Shown here: piece by piece, positions 10,578 to 19,302 of the stretch
Layout of the letters: every line of letters begins with the position of its first letter
How positions within the stretch are numbered: position 1 is the stretch's first letter
Source: Amnibacterium sp.
Lineage (GTDB): Bacteria; Actinomycetota; Actinomycetes; Actinomycetales; Microbacteriaceae
Direction: 5' to 3'
Assembly: GCF_025463795.1 (NCBI RefSeq)
Contig: NZ_JAODBE010000112.1
Coordinates: 1-37,748, forward strand
Length of the DNA stretch: 37,748 nucleotides
Position numbers and translations under genes: made by a program
Notes under the pieces: generated by a model
Databases searched by the model: none
What the model was told of the DNA's origin: nothing
What the model saw: only the letters and a program-made list of their open reading frames with translations

Positions 10578-11975
10578 CTATCCGGCGGCCTTCAGTGCGG
10601 AGCGGACCGTCGCCCTGATCGCCGGGTAGTCGGGAGCCGAGGGATCCTTCACCCGCGGCGGCACGAACTCCACCGTCGTCGTCTTCTGGCCGCGCGCCTT
10701 CACCGCGACGCCGGCGAGCTCCCCGAGCAGCCCTTGCGGGATGTCGGTGGTGACCGCGGCGGACCCCGCCTTGCCGATCGCCTCGAGCCGCGTGAGCAGC
10801 GTGACGGGGCTCATCTGGTGCAGCATCGCCGTCTCGAGCTCCCGCTGGCGCGCCATGCGGTCGTAGTCGGAGGTGCCGTGCCGGCTGCGGGCGTACCACA
10901 TCGCCCGGTTGCCGTTCATGTGCTGCACGCCCTTCTCGATCCAGACCTTCACGCCCGTCGGGTTCCCGTTCGCGTCGACGCCGCCGCCGATGGGAAGGCG
11001 CTCCTTCACGTCGATCGTCACGCCGCCCATCGCGTCGATCAGCGCGCCGAACGCGCTCATGTCGACGAGGACCGAGTACTGGATCGGGATGCCGAGAGAG
11101 CCCTCGACGGCCTCCTTGGTCGCCTCGATCCCGGGCTGCGTGTGCTGCGCCTTCGCGTCGGGATAGAGCTGCGGGCTCTTCAGCTGCACCTCGGTGTAGA
11201 TCGAGTTCAGCTCGCAGACGTCGACGTTGCAGGTGTCGTGCCAGCCGTACCCGTGGGGGTACGCCTTCAGCATCGGGGAACCGGCGGCGAACGGCATCTG
11301 GTCGAGGTCGCGCGGCAGCCCGAACATCGCCATGTGGCCGGTCAGCGCGTTCACGCTGACCACCGAGATGCTGTCGGGACGCAGACCGGATCGGCCCGGA
11401 CCCGCGTCCCCGCCGAGCAGCAGGATGTTGTAGCGGCCGTCCACCGGCATGGCGTACCGCGTGCCGGCGAAGAGCGACCCGAGCGCGTCCTTCGCCTGCC
11501 CCGCCACGACCGCGCCCTGCACAGCGGCGCCGGTGCCGGCGACGAGCGCGACGACGAGCAGCCCGGCCACGGCGATCCGTGAGCCCGGCCGCACGGTGAC
11601 GAGTCGCACGAGCCGCAGCGTGTCGAGCGTGAGCACGATCCAGAGCACCGCCCACGCGAGCACCACGCCCTGCAGCACGGTGAGGCCGACCGCGTTCGTC
11701 GGCACGGACATCGGGACCTGCGGCAGCACGACGAAGAGCCCGGCGGCCAGCAGCGCGGCCACCAGCCCGAGCAGCCAGACGCCGAGCGCGAACCGGCCGA
11801 GACGGCGGTTGCCCGCGAGGGCCTGGGCGGTCCCGGGCACGAGCACGTGGAGCACGAGCAGCCACCACGCGCGCCGCGTCATCAGGGCCGGGTCGGCGCC
11901 GTTCGGGTCGCGGAAGACGGATGCGCGCGACGCCCGCGGCGTCTCGGCCCGCGGCCTCGCGGCCGAGAGCGTCAT
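10578..11975 (-). CDS. LCP (LytR-CpsA-Psr) family glycopolymer ligase
   Basis: Membrane protein of 465 aa whose extracytoplasmic domain transfers lipid-linked glycopolymers onto peptidoglycan. The LCP signature is intact: YNILLLGGDAG (about 182-192), LRPDSISVVSV with Arg199 and Asp201, GLPRDLDQMPF with Arg222/Asp223, and VWYARSRHGTSDYDRMARQR. Unusually for the family, four or so membrane segments precede the domain, beginning MTRRAWWLLVLHVLVPGTAQ at residue 32. The ATG at 11975 has GGAGG 8 bases upstream; an ATG at residue 32 would align with the start of the neighbouring paralogue but lacks a ribosome site. It lies downstream of a degenerate paralogue and probably decorates the wall with a secondary glycan. 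Confidence 0.93.
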   Translation of the reverse strand: MTLSAARPRAETPRASRASVFRDPNGADPALMTRRAWWLLVLHVLVPGTAQALAGNRRLGRFALGVWLLGLVAALLAAGLFVVLPQVPMSVPTNAVGLTVLQGVVLAWAVLWIVLTLDTLRLVRLVTVRPGSRIAVAGLLVVALVAGTGAAVQGAVVAGQAKDALGSLFAGTRYAMPVDGRYNILLLGGDAGPGRSGLRPDSISVVSVNALTGHMAMFGLPRDLDQMPFAAGSPMLKAYPHGYGWHDTCNVDVCELNSIYTEVQLKSPQLYPDAKAQHTQPGIEATKEAVEGSLGIPIQYSVLVDMSAFGALIDAMGGVTIDVKERLPIGGGVDANGNPTGVKVWIEKGVQHMNGNRAMWYARSRHGTSDYDRMARQRELETAMLHQMSPVTLLTRLEAIGKAGSAAVTTDIPQGLLGELAGVAVKARGQKTTTVEFVPPRVKDPSAPDYPAIRATVRSALKAAG

Positions 11976-12149
11976 CGGACGCCTCCAGGGAACGGATCGC
12001 GCGTCGGGGTCGGCATCGCGGCAGGGTACCGCGGGGCCCTATGGCGGGGTCGCGCTCGCGCAGCGCGTCGGCGGCGCACCCGCATCCGACGCTCGCCCCC
12101 CCTCACCGGGACCGGGACCGGGACGAGGCCCTGCCGGAGGAGCGCCGGG

Positions 12150-13397
12150 TCAGCGCACGGCGGCGGCGACGACGCGCCGGATCACCGCGTAGTCCGGGGT
12201 GGCGGGCTTCGGCACGAGCGGCGGGTCCAGCTCGACCTGCTTCAGCGGCTGCGACCTGGCCTTCAGCGAGAGCACCGTGAGGTCGCTGAGCACGCTCTGC
12301 GGCAGATCGGTCACGACCGCTCCCGCGCCGGCGGCGGCCACGGTGCGGAACTGCAGCAGCACGTTCGCAGGATTCGCCTGCGTGAGCAGCGCCTGCGCCA
12401 CCTGCTGCGTGCGCCGGACTCGGCCGTCGTGGCTGCCGGCGCCGCGGAGGAACGCGACGACGCGGGCCCCGCCGAGATGCTGCTCCCCCGCCGCGAACCC
12501 GGGCGGCGGCGGGTCCCGCACCGTCAGCGTCGTCCCGCCGAGCGCGTCGACGAGCCGCCCGAAGGCGTCCTGATCGAGCTGCACCGTGTACTGCAGGTCG
12601 ATGCCGAGCGCGCCCTCCACCGCCTCGCGCACCGCGTCGTCGCCCGGAGAGGAGTGATCGGTGCGCCGTCCCGGGTAGACGGAGTCGCCGACCGCCTGCG
12701 CCTCGCTGTAGAGCGACCGCAGGGTGCAGGGCTTCGCGATGCAGCCGCCGACCCCGTAGCCCTTCGGGTACAGGCGATGCATCGGTGACGACGCCGGGAA
12801 CGGCATCCGGGACAGCTGCATCGGCACGCCGATCGTGACCGTCCTGCCGGTCGTGCCGTCGACGCTGAGCACGGAGACGCTCTGCGGGACGAGGGCGGAC
12901 GATCCCGGCTTCCGCGCCGTTCCCACGAGCAGGATGCCGTAGCGCGCCGGCGCGGCGACGGCCTTCCCCGGGGGCGCCTCGGGGAAGACGGAGACGATCG
13001 CCCCTCGGGCGACGCCGCTCAGGTACGCGCCCCAGGTCGCGCCACCGGCGCCCACGACCGCGAGCACCACGAGCACCCCGGCGACGATCGGCCTGGCGAA
13101 CGGCGTGAGCCGCAGGACTCGCGCGATCCGGAGCGTGTCGAGCGTGAGCGCGAGCCAGCCGACCGCGAGCACCAGGAGGCCCACCTGCAGCACAGTGAGA
13201 CCCGTGGACGAGGTGAGGATCGACACGAGGACGTCGGCCTGGACGACCTGCACGAGCACGGCGGTGAGCAGCAGCGCCCACAGCACCGCGACGATGGCGA
13301 CCGCGACCCGGCCGACGGCGCGGTTGCCGGCGACGGTCTGCGGGCTGCCGGGGAGGACGACGGCGAGGGCGACGAGGATCCACGCCCGCCGCGTCAT
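12150..13397 (-). CDS. LCP-family protein with lost catalytic residues (probable pseudoenzyme)
   Basis: Protein of 415 aa, collinear with its downstream neighbour from MTRRAWILVALAVVLPGSPQ on: four membrane segments, then an LCP-like domain (YGILLVGTARKPGSSALV). The residues that bind metal and pyrophosphate in the family are changed: RPDS becomes VPQS (Gln172) and LPRDLDQMPF becomes VPMQLSRMPF (Met193, Gln194). The later RxR segment is shortened to FLRGAGSHDGRVRRTQQ. The rest, including YPKGYG and the alpha-helical region, is conserved, so the fold is probably kept. It may bind glycan or lipid, or act as partner of the active LCP protein. The ATG at 13397 begins at the conserved MTRRAW; the ribosome site is weak (GAGCAG). 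Confidence 0.85.
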   Translation of the reverse strand: MTRRAWILVALAVVLPGSPQTVAGNRAVGRVAVAIVAVLWALLLTAVLVQVVQADVLVSILTSSTGLTVLQVGLLVLAVGWLALTLDTLRIARVLRLTPFARPIVAGVLVVLAVVGAGGATWGAYLSGVARGAIVSVFPEAPPGKAVAAPARYGILLVGTARKPGSSALVPQSVSVLSVDGTTGRTVTIGVPMQLSRMPFPASSPMHRLYPKGYGVGGCIAKPCTLRSLYSEAQAVGDSVYPGRRTDHSSPGDDAVREAVEGALGIDLQYTVQLDQDAFGRLVDALGGTTLTVRDPPPPGFAAGEQHLGGARVVAFLRGAGSHDGRVRRTQQVAQALLTQANPANVLLQFRTVAAAGAGAVVTDLPQSVLSDLTVLSLKARSQPLKQVELDPPLVPKPATPDYAVIRRVVAAAVR

Positions 13398-13486
13398 CTG
13401 CTCGCTACTGCGCCCGCGCGTCCGCGCGAGGGGGCCGTCGGCCGGGAGCAGCGGCCGTCGCCGCTCGGCGTGCCGGCCGGGCCAGC

Positions 13487-14008
13487 TCACCCGAGCTGCT
13501 CCCGGTCGAGGCCGGCGTCCTTCGCCGCCACGGACCGTGCGAGGTCGGCGGTGTGGGCGCGCAGGCGCTCGGTGAGCCCGGGTTCGGCTGTCGCCAGGAT
13601 GCGCACGGCGAGCAGCCCGGCGTTCGCGGCGTTGCCGATCGCGACGGTCGCGACGGGCACGCCGGTGGGCATCTGCACGATGGAGAGCAGCGAGTCGAGG
13701 CCGTCGAGGGTCTTCAGCGGGACCGGCACGCCGATGACGGGCAGCGGGGTGACGGCGGCGAGCATGCCGGGCAGGTGGGCGGCGCCGCCCGCACCCGCGA
13801 TCACGACCTTCAGGCCGCGTGCGGCGGCCTGATCGCCCCAGTCGAGCATGGCGCGCGGGGTGCGGTGCGCGGAGAGCACCCGCGCCTCCCACGGCACCCC
13901 GAAGTCGGTGAGCACCGCCGCGGCCGCCCGCAGGACGGGCCAGTCGGAGTCGCTCCCCATGGCGATGCCGACGAGCACAGCACTCCCAGCGTCCCCCACG
14001 CGCCCCAT
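13487..14008 (-). CDS. purE: 5-(carboxyamino)imidazole ribonucleotide mutase
   Basis: Converts N5-CAIR to CAIR in de novo purine synthesis (173 aa). Diagnostic motifs are [12 protein letters not shown] (substrate phosphate binding), [12 protein letters not shown] with the catalytic His, and [13 protein letters not shown], then PVIGVPV. It is separated from purK by a single base, so the two are cotranscribed and their products act in sequence. The ATG at 14008 gives a short extra N-terminus before the first strand; a later start is possible. Length is normal for class I PurE. Confidence 0.96.
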   Translation of the reverse strand: MGRVGDAGSAVLVGIAMGSDSDWPVLRAAAAVLTDFGVPWEARVLSAHRTPRAMLDWGDQAAARGLKVVIAGAGGAAHLPGMLAAVTPLPVIGVPVPLKTLDGLDSLLSIVQMPTGVPVATVAIGNAANAGLLAVRILATAEPGLTERLRAHTADLARSVAAKDAGLDREQLG

Positions 14009-14009
14009 G

Positions 14010-15125
14010 CTAGGTGGTGCCGTCGAGGCGCGCAGCGGCCGCGCGCGCCCGGAAGACGAGGTCGTCGAGGTCGTCGCCGGTCACGGTGACGTGCCCGATC
14101 TTGCGTCCGGGACGCGGCGTCTTGCCGTACAGGTGGAGCTTCACGGTGGGGTCCTCGGCGAGGAGCGCGGGCACCCGGGAGTCGAGGTCGCCGTCGGCGG
14201 GACCGCCGAGCACGTTCACCATCACGCTCCACGGGGCGTGGCAGCCGGTCGCCCCGAGCGGCAGGTCGAGCACCGCACGGAGGTGCTGCTCGAACTGGCT
14301 CGTCGTCGATCCGTCGATCGTCCAGTGCCCCGAGTTGTGGGGGCGCATGGCGAGCTCGTTCACGAGGATCCGCTGGTCGACCGTCTCGAAGAGCTCGACC
14401 GCGAGCACGCCCGTGACGTCGAGCGCCTCGGCGACCGTCATGGCGATGTCGCAGGCGATGTCCGCGATGCGCCCGGCGCTGCGCGGCGCCGGCGCGATCA
14501 CCTCCCGGCAGACGCCGCCGCCCTGCACCGTCTCGACGAGCGGCCAGGCGACGATCTCGCCGGACGGCCGGCGCGCGACCTGCTGCGCGAGCTCCCGCCG
14601 GAAGTCGACGAGCTCCTCCGCCAGCAGCGGGCCGTCGGCGAGCCAGTCCGAGGCCTCCGCTCCGGAACCCACGACGCGCACGCCCTTGCCGTCGTAGCCC
14701 CCACGCGGGGTCTTCACGACCGCGCGACCACCGGTGGTCACGAGGAACGCATCGAGCTCCACCTCGTCGGCGACCTCGGCCCAGACCGGCTGCGGGACCC
14801 CGAGCTCGGCCATCCGGCGCCGCAGCACCAGCTTGTCCTGGGCATGCGCGAGCGCTCCCGGCCCCGGGCGCACCGCGACCCCGGCCTCGACGAGCGCGGC
14901 GAGCACCGCCTGCGGCACGTGCTCGTGGTCGAAGGTGACCACGTCCGCCTCGCGCGCGAAGCCGAGCACCGCCTCGGCGTCCGTCGCCGCGCCGATGTCG
15001 GTGACCGCGATGCGGGCCGCGGCGTCGGGCCCTTCACCGAGCACCGCGATGTCGATGCCGAGCTCGACCGCCGCCGGCACCATCATCCGAGCCAGCTGTC
15101 CACCGCCGATGACTCCGACCCGCAT
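14010..15125 (-). CDS. purK: 5-(carboxyamino)imidazole ribonucleotide synthase
   Basis: ATP-grasp enzyme (371 aa) making N5-CAIR from AIR, bicarbonate and ATP. It starts [15 protein letters not shown], the typical PurK opening, and has [23 protein letters not shown] (the ATP-grasp loop) and [27 protein letters not shown], the last containing the metal and substrate residues. The ATG at 15125 was chosen because homology starts there, with GGGGTGG upstream. It heads purK-purE and is divergent from the gtrA-like gene, leaving 129 bases for both promoters. Confidence 0.96.
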   Translation of the reverse strand: MRVGVIGGGQLARMMVPAAVELGIDIAVLGEGPDAAARIAVTDIGAATDAEAVLGFAREADVVTFDHEHVPQAVLAALVEAGVAVRPGPGALAHAQDKLVLRRRMAELGVPQPVWAEVADEVELDAFLVTTGGRAVVKTPRGGYDGKGVRVVGSGAEASDWLADGPLLAEELVDFRRELAQQVARRPSGEIVAWPLVETVQGGGVCREVIAPAPRSAGRIADIACDIAMTVAEALDVTGVLAVELFETVDQRILVNELAMRPHNSGHWTIDGSTTSQFEQHLRAVLDLPLGATGCHAPWSVMVNVLGGPADGDLDSRVPALLAEDPTVKLHLYGKTPRPGRKIGHVTVTGDDLDDLVFRARAAAARLDGTT

Positions 15126-15254
15126 GGCTGCCACCCCGATTCTTGCCCGCTTCTCAGCGGCGCACGACCTATGCTGCGCGGAACGGTCCGGCCCCCGCGC
15201 AGCGCTGAACGTCCGAGCCCGCCGGATCCGAGGCCCTGAACACGAAGAGAGCGT

Positions 15255-15737
15255 ATGCGTCGTCCGACCGTCGGTGCACTCGGGCGGCAGCTCGTGCAGT
15301 TCGCCCTGGTCGGGGGCGTCGGTTTCGTCGTCGACACCGCCGTCTTCAACCTGCTGCTGTTCACGGTCTTCGACGGGTCGCGGATCCACGCGGGGCCCCT
15401 GCTCGCGAAGACCGCGTCGACGATCGTCGCGATCGCCGTCAACTGGGTCGGCAACCGCTACTGGACCTTCGGTCCGCACCGCAGCACCCGAGGCGCGGCC
15501 GAGGCGCTGGAGTTCCTCGCCGTCAGCATCCTCGGGATGCTCGTCGGCCTCGGCTGCCTCTGGGTGTCGCACTACCTGCTCGGGTTCGACAACCGGCTCG
15601 CCGACAACCTCTCCGCGAACGTGGTCGGCCTGCTGCTCGGCTCGGCGGTGAGGTTCGCGCTGTACCGGCACTGGGTGTACCACCCGCGGCGGGCGAACCG
15701 CGTCTCGGCGGCCGGCACGGCGCCGGTCGCCGAGTAG
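15255..15737 (+). CDS. GtrA-like membrane protein
   Basis: Small membrane protein (160 aa) with four hydrophobic segments. [20 protein letters not shown] near the start and [11 protein letters not shown] at about residue 70 are the GtrA signature, and [12 protein letters not shown] ends the domain. GtrA proteins are thought to help flip or position lipid-linked sugars for surface polysaccharide synthesis. The ATG has GAAGAGAG upstream. A TATGCT box about 80 bases upstream may be its -10. It is alone on its strand, facing purK back to back. Confidence 0.87.
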   Translation: MRRPTVGALGRQLVQFALVGGVGFVVDTAVFNLLLFTVFDGSRIHAGPLLAKTASTIVAIAVNWVGNRYWTFGPHRSTRGAAEALEFLAVSILGMLVGLGCLWVSHYLLGFDNRLADNLSANVVGLLLGSAVRFALYRHWVYHPRRANRVSAAGTAPVAE

Positions 15738-15752
15738 CCGCCGCGCCCGGTC

Positions 15753-16319
15753 TCAGCCGGCGCGGCGGGCCGACTGCGTGGCGGCGGCCTGGTCGATGAG
15801 GTCGGCCACCGCGCGCTGCACCAGCCGGGCCCGTGGCACGTCGCGGAGGATCATCGTGCCCTCGGCGCCGGCGTGCACGATGACGTCGCCGCTGCCCGTG
15901 AGCAGCTGCAGCGGGCCGCGCCGCAGGGTGGCCTCGGAGCCGCGGCCGAGCAGGAACTCGGTGCGCTCCCGCACGACGAACCCGTGCTTCACGATGAGGC
16001 GGCGGGTCGTGATGATCGTGATCCGGTTCAGCCAGAGCACCAGCGGCACCAGCGAGAGCAGCACGACGAGCACGGCCGCGACAATCGGCAGCGCGGCGTT
16101 CAGCCACGGCGCGGGCAGACGCCCCCACCAGTACCCCGTGCCGAAGCAGACCACGAGGAAGACGATCGCCGGCCAGACGAGGTGTCGGCCGGAGCGGCGC
16201 ATGCGCACCACCACGTGCTCGGGCTGCTCCCGGACCGGCGGCGGCGCCGGGGCACGGCGTTCGGTGGCACGGCGGTCAGCGCGACCGGGCATCGCCCGGG
16301 TCCCGCCCCCGATCGCCAT
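15753..16319 (-). CDS. Bacterial PH-domain (YdbS-like) membrane protein
   Basis: Protein of 188 aa: a charged N-terminus, two adjacent membrane segments (about 50-70 and 75-98), then a bacterial PH-like domain read from [21 protein letters not shown], ending [18 protein letters not shown]. Its function in this family is unknown. It begins 3 bases after the birA stop, so it is in the birA operon. Start ATG at 16319; an ATG 10 codons in is possible. Confidence 0.8.
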   Translation of the reverse strand: MAIGGGTRAMPGRADRRATERRAPAPPPVREQPEHVVVRMRRSGRHLVWPAIVFLVVCFGTGYWWGRLPAPWLNAALPIVAAVLVVLLSLVPLVLWLNRITIITTRRLIVKHGFVVRERTEFLLGRGSEATLRRGPLQLLTGSGDVIVHAGAEGTMILRDVPRARLVQRAVADLIDQAAATQSARRAG

Positions 16320-16322
16320 ACC

Positions 16323-17096
16323 CTATTCATACCGCAGGTGCTCGACGTCCCCTGTGGCGATCGCCGTGGTCCTGGCGATCCGATCCTCCGCGACCTCGAT
16401 CCGGCCGTCCTCGTCGATGCCCGTCGCCCTCCCGGTGCGCACAGATCCGTCCGGGAGGCTCACCCGCACCCGCCGCCCGATGGTCTCGCAGACGACGAGG
16501 ACGGCGTCGCGGAGCCCGGACGCGACGGGGTCCCCGCCCGCCTCCTCGAGCGCCGCCACGAGCGGCCGCAGCTCACCGATCCAACCGGCGACGAGCGCAT
16601 CGGGGTCGATCGGGCCGCCCTCGATCGCGAGGGAGGTCGCGGTGGGCACCGGCAGCTCGTCCGCGGCCAGCCGATGGTTCAGCCCGGCGCCGAGCACCGC
16701 ACCCGTGCCGCCGGGCAGCACCTCGGCGAGCAGTCCGCACACCTTCCTCCCGCCGATCAGCACGTCGTTCGGCCACTTCACGGCCGCCTCCACGCCCACC
16801 GCGCGCAGCGATCGCGCCATCGCCGTGCCGGCGAGCAACGACAGCCAGCCGTACCGCTCCGCCGGGATCCGAGGTCGCAGCAGCACCGAGATCGCGAGCG
16901 AGGTGCCGGGCGGCGCCGTCCAGGCGCGGCCGAGGCGACCCCTCCCGGCGGTCTGCGTGTCGGTGAGCAGCACCGACCACGCGGGCCACGCATCCGGGTC
17001 GGCGGTCGCGAGCCCGACCAGCTCCGAGTTCGTGCTCGCCGCACGATCGCGCCACTCCATCCGGGGCACCAGCGCCGCGGTGCGGGGAAGATCCAC
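16323..17096 (-). CDS. birA: Biotin--[acetyl-CoA-carboxylase] ligase
   Basis: Makes biotinyl-AMP and transfers biotin to the BCCP lysine (257 aa). Motifs: [10 protein letters not shown] near 20-30, [15 protein letters not shown] (the GRGRxGR biotinyl-AMP loop), [19 protein letters not shown] with the catalytic Lys, and GAGLNHRL. The C-terminal SH3-like domain ([22 protein letters not shown]) is present. The N-terminal winged-helix repressor domain of E. coli BirA is absent, so this is a class I, non-regulatory type. The GTG at 17096 stands 6 bases after TAGGCT. Its target is presumably the alpha subunit encoded at 25420; the gene is divergent from the beta subunit. Confidence 0.95.
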   Translation of the reverse strand: MDLPRTAALVPRMEWRDRAASTNSELVGLATADPDAWPAWSVLLTDTQTAGRGRLGRAWTAPPGTSLAISVLLRPRIPAERYGWLSLLAGTAMARSLRAVGVEAAVKWPNDVLIGGRKVCGLLAEVLPGGTGAVLGAGLNHRLAADELPVPTATSLAIEGGPIDPDALVAGWIGELRPLVAALEEAGGDPVASGLRDAVLVVCETIGRRVRVSLPDGSVRTGRATGIDEDGRIEVAEDRIARTTAIATGDVEHLRYE

Positions 17097-17102
17097 GCCC
17101 GC

Positions 17103-17108
17103 AGCCTA
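17103..17108 (-). promoter_or_regulatory. -10 box of birA (leaderless type)
   Basis: TAGGCT on the minus strand, six bases, then the GTG of birA. The same hexamer serves accD on the other strand 36 bp away, so the -35 regions overlap. Confidence 0.55.
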
Positions 17109-17144
17109 CGAGCGCGGCCACGGATCGCGGCCTGCGCCCGGCGC

Positions 17145-17150
17145 TAGGCT
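17145..17150 (+). promoter_or_regulatory. -10 box of accD (leaderless type)
   Basis: TAGGCT, seven bases, then the GTG of accD at 17158; there is no purine-rich ribosome site. Confidence 0.55.
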
Positions 17151-17157
17151 CGCTCGG

Positions 17158-18762
17158 GTGACCGACCTCGACCAGGCATCGGCTGGCGCCCCCATCACCA
17201 CGGCCGCCCGACTGGCCGACCTCCGCGAGCGCTACCACGAAGCCGTGACCGCGAGCGGCGAGGCGGCGGTCGCCAAGCAGCACGCCAAAGGCAAGAAGAC
17301 CGCCCGCGAGCGCATCGAGCAGCTGCTCGACCACGGCACCTTCGTGGAGCTCGACGAGTTCGTGCGCCACCGCACCAACGCCTTCGGCATGGACGCGAAG
17401 CGGCCGTACGGCGATGCGGTCGTCACCGGACTGGGCACCATCCACGACCGTCAGGTGGCCGTCTACTCCCAGGACTTCACCGTCTTCGGCGGCTCCCTCG
17501 GCGAGGTCGCCGGCGAGAAGATCATCAAGGTGATGGAGCACGCCCTGAAGACGGGCGTGCCGATCATCGGCATCCTCGACTCGGGCGGCGCCCGGATCCA
17601 GGAGGGCGTCGTCGCGCTCGGCAAGTACGGCGAGATCTTCCGGCGCAACACCGCCGCTTCCGGGGTCATCCCGCAGATCTCGATCGTGATGGGTCCCGCG
17701 GCCGGCGGTGCCGTCTACTCCCCCGCCCTCACCGACTTCGTGATCATGGTCGACAAGACCAGCCAGATGTTCGTCACCGGCCCCGACGTCATCAAGACCG
17801 TCACCGGCGAGGACGTCGGGATGGAGGAGCTGGGCGGCGCGTACACGCACAACACCCGGTCCGGCGTGGCGCACTACCTCGCCTCCGACGAGGACGATGC
17901 GCTCGACTACGCGCGCACCCTCATCGGCTACCTGCCGGACAACAACCTCACGGATCCGCCCCGCTACGCCTCCACGGCGGAGCTCGAGGTCACGGACTCC
18001 GACCGGCGGCTGAACACCCTCATCCCGGACAGCCCCAACCAGCCGTACGACGTGCACGAGGTCATCCAGGCGCTCGTCGACGACGGCGAGTTCCTCGAGA
18101 CGCAGCCGCTCTACTCCCCCAACATCGTCGTCGGCTTCGGCCGCATCGAGGGCCGCACGATCGGGGTCGTCGCCAACCAGCCGAGCGCCATGGCCGGCAC
18201 GCTGAACATCGACGCCGGCGAGAAGGCGGCCCGGTTCGTGCGGTTCTGCGACTCCTTCTCCATCCCGATCCTCACCCTCGTCGACGTGCCCGGCTATCTG
18301 CCGGGCACCGACCAGGAGTGGACGGGTGTCATCCGGCGGGGCGCCAAGCTGCTCTACGCCTATGCCGAGGCGACGGTGCCGCTCGTCACCGTGATCACCC
18401 GCAAGGCCTACGGCGGCGCCTACATCGTCATGGGCTCCAAGCAGCTCGGCGCCGACCTCAACTACGCGTGGCCGACCGCCGAGATCGCGGTCATGGGCGG
18501 CCAGGGCGCCGTCAACATCCTGTACCGCGGCGAGATCCGCCGGGCCGAGCAGGCCGGCGAGGACGTCGACGCCGTGCGCACCCGGCTCGCCAACGAGTAC
18601 ACCTACAACGTCGCCAGCCCGTTCCTCGCCGCCGAGCGCGGCGAGCTCGACGGCGTCATCGAGCCCGCCTCCACCCGCACCACCGTCATCAAGGCGTTCC
18701 GGGCGCTGCGCACCAAGCGCGCCAGCATGCCGCCGAAGAAGCACGGGAACATCCCCCTGTGA
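17158..18762 (+). CDS. Acyl-CoA carboxylase beta (carboxyltransferase) subunit
   Basis: Carboxyltransferase half of a propionyl/acetyl-CoA carboxylase (534 aa), which moves the carboxyl group from biotin to the acyl-CoA to give methylmalonyl- or malonyl-CoA. It has the crotonase-type double domain: [42 protein letters not shown] and [19 protein letters not shown] in the N-half; [34 protein letters not shown] and [17 protein letters not shown] in the C-half. It matches the actinobacterial AccD5/PccB group; substrate preference cannot be fixed by eye. The GTG at 17158 follows TAGGCT by 7 bases. It overlaps accE by GTGA and is divergent from birA. Confidence 0.95.
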   Translation: MTDLDQASAGAPITTAARLADLRERYHEAVTASGEAAVAKQHAKGKKTARERIEQLLDHGTFVELDEFVRHRTNAFGMDAKRPYGDAVVTGLGTIHDRQVAVYSQDFTVFGGSLGEVAGEKIIKVMEHALKTGVPIIGILDSGGARIQEGVVALGKYGEIFRRNTAASGVIPQISIVMGPAAGGAVYSPALTDFVIMVDKTSQMFVTGPDVIKTVTGEDVGMEELGGAYTHNTRSGVAHYLASDEDDALDYARTLIGYLPDNNLTDPPRYASTAELEVTDSDRRLNTLIPDSPNQPYDVHEVIQALVDDGEFLETQPLYSPNIVVGFGRIEGRTIGVVANQPSAMAGTLNIDAGEKAARFVRFCDSFSIPILTLVDVPGYLPGTDQEWTGVIRRGAKLLYAYAEATVPLVTVITRKAYGGAYIVMGSKQLGADLNYAWPTAEIAVMGGQGAVNILYRGEIRRAEQAGEDVDAVRTRLANEYTYNVASPFLAAERGELDGVIEPASTRTTVIKAFRALRTKRASMPPKKHGNIPL

Positions 18763-18971
18763 CCTCATCCGAGACCCCGCACGTGCTCGGCGGCTCGGCC
18801 ACGGACGAGGAGATCGCCGCGATCGCGGCCGTCTTCGCGCAGCTGCAGGCCGAACGGGCCGCAGCAGGAGCCCGGACCATCCAGCCCGGCACCGCCCCGT
18901 CCCCCTGGGAACGCCGCCACGGGCTTCGACGGCCCAGCGACATGGAAGGCCGCTGGACCGATCCCCGGTGA
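18759..18971 (+). CDS. Acyl-CoA carboxylase epsilon subunit
   Basis: A 70-aa protein. Its GTG overlaps the TGA of the beta subunit (GTGA at 18759-18762). It reads [20 protein letters not shown], followed by an Ala-rich helix ([15 protein letters not shown]) and then [19 protein letters not shown]; the [12 protein letters not shown] opening and the W...R.. end are typical of the small epsilon subunit found only in actinobacterial acyl-CoA carboxylases, where it holds alpha and beta subunits together. Small size and coupling agree. Confidence 0.85.
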   Translation: MTSSETPHVLGGSATDEEIAAIAAVFAQLQAERAAAGARTIQPGTAPSPWERRHGLRRPSDMEGRWTDPR

Positions 18972-18984
18972 CCCCAACGGGGGT
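18971..18984. promoter_or_regulatory. CCCC-N4-GGGG palindrome after accE
   Basis: ACCCC-AACG-GGGGT begins on the last base of the accE stop codon. It is similar in form to the palindromes at 7002-7068 and 23327-23362 and lies about 85 bp before the -10-like box of the candidate RNA. Confidence 0.3.
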
Positions 18985-19014
18985 GACGGAACGACCTGTC
19001 GAGTGTGATTTGTA

Positions 19015-19031
19015 CCCCGAATGTCCCCGAA
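19015..19031. promoter_or_regulatory. Direct repeat of the CCCCGAA half-site, 10-bp period
   Basis: CCCCGAA occurs at 19015-19021 and again at 19025-19031, one helical turn apart. This is the half-site of the palindrome found upstream of the response-regulator gene. It lies 35-45 bp before a CAGAAT box (19063-19068). Confidence 0.3.
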
Positions 19032-19074
19032 ACCACCTACTGCGGGCGCGGGCGTCTCCCTGCAGAATAGGGGT

Positions 19075-19229
19075 ACAGCGTCGGCCGACCCACGGCGACG
19101 CGACCGGGCGGAACGCCGATCAGGGTAAGCAGGCGTCCGTCGGGGGCGAATCGACGAGATATTCGGGTTGTCTCCTCGATTCGGGGGTGTACAGGGGCCG
19201 GTCTGGGGAGGCCGGCCCCTTTCTTTGTT
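19075..19229 (+). ncRNA. Candidate structured small RNA with its own terminator
   Basis: The 331-base stretch between accE and the next gene has no convincing reading frame. It does contain a -10-like CAGAAT (19063-19068), short stems such as GCGTCG/CGACGC near 19078-19101, and a 13-bp hairpin with one mismatch (CGAATCGACGAGA at 19147-19159, TCTCCTCGATTCG at 19171-19183, 11-base loop). An intrinsic terminator at 19194-19229 follows. GTACA near the presumed 5' end (19073-19077) could pair with TGTAC at 19188-19192. The 5' end is a guess, and this could instead be a long 3' tail of the accDE transcript. No known RNA family recognised. Confidence 0.38.
19194..19229 (+). terminator. Intrinsic terminator
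   Basis: GGGGCCGG (19194-19201) and CCGGCCCC (19212-19219) form an 8-bp GC stem with a 10-base loop, followed directly by TTTCTTTGTT. It ends transcripts coming from accDE and/or the candidate small RNA. Confidence 0.85.
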
Positions 19230-19233
19230 CATG

Positions 19234-19261
19234 GTCTTCGATCCGTACACGGATCGAAGAC
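19234..19261. repeat. 28-bp near-perfect palindrome
   Basis: GTCTTCGATCCGT (19234-19246) and ACGGATCGAAGAC (19249-19261) pair over 13 bp around a central AC. It lies 5 bases after the plus-strand terminator and 41 bases beyond the stop of the opposite gene (19303). It may terminate that gene, though no T-run follows on the minus strand, or be a protein-binding site. Confidence 0.75.
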
Positions 19262-19302
19262 GTCGTGGGCAGTCCGCTCCGGGCCGGCGTGGCGGCCCTT
19301 CG

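Noticed and set aside
19063-19229. Riboswitch or leader of a downstream gene
   Set aside because: The terminator is followed by a gene on the opposite strand, so there is no downstream gene to control.
18765-19250. A small minus-strand gene across the gene-free stretch (about 161 residues)
   Set aside because: It overlaps accE entirely in antisense, crosses the terminator hairpin and has no recognisable protein features.
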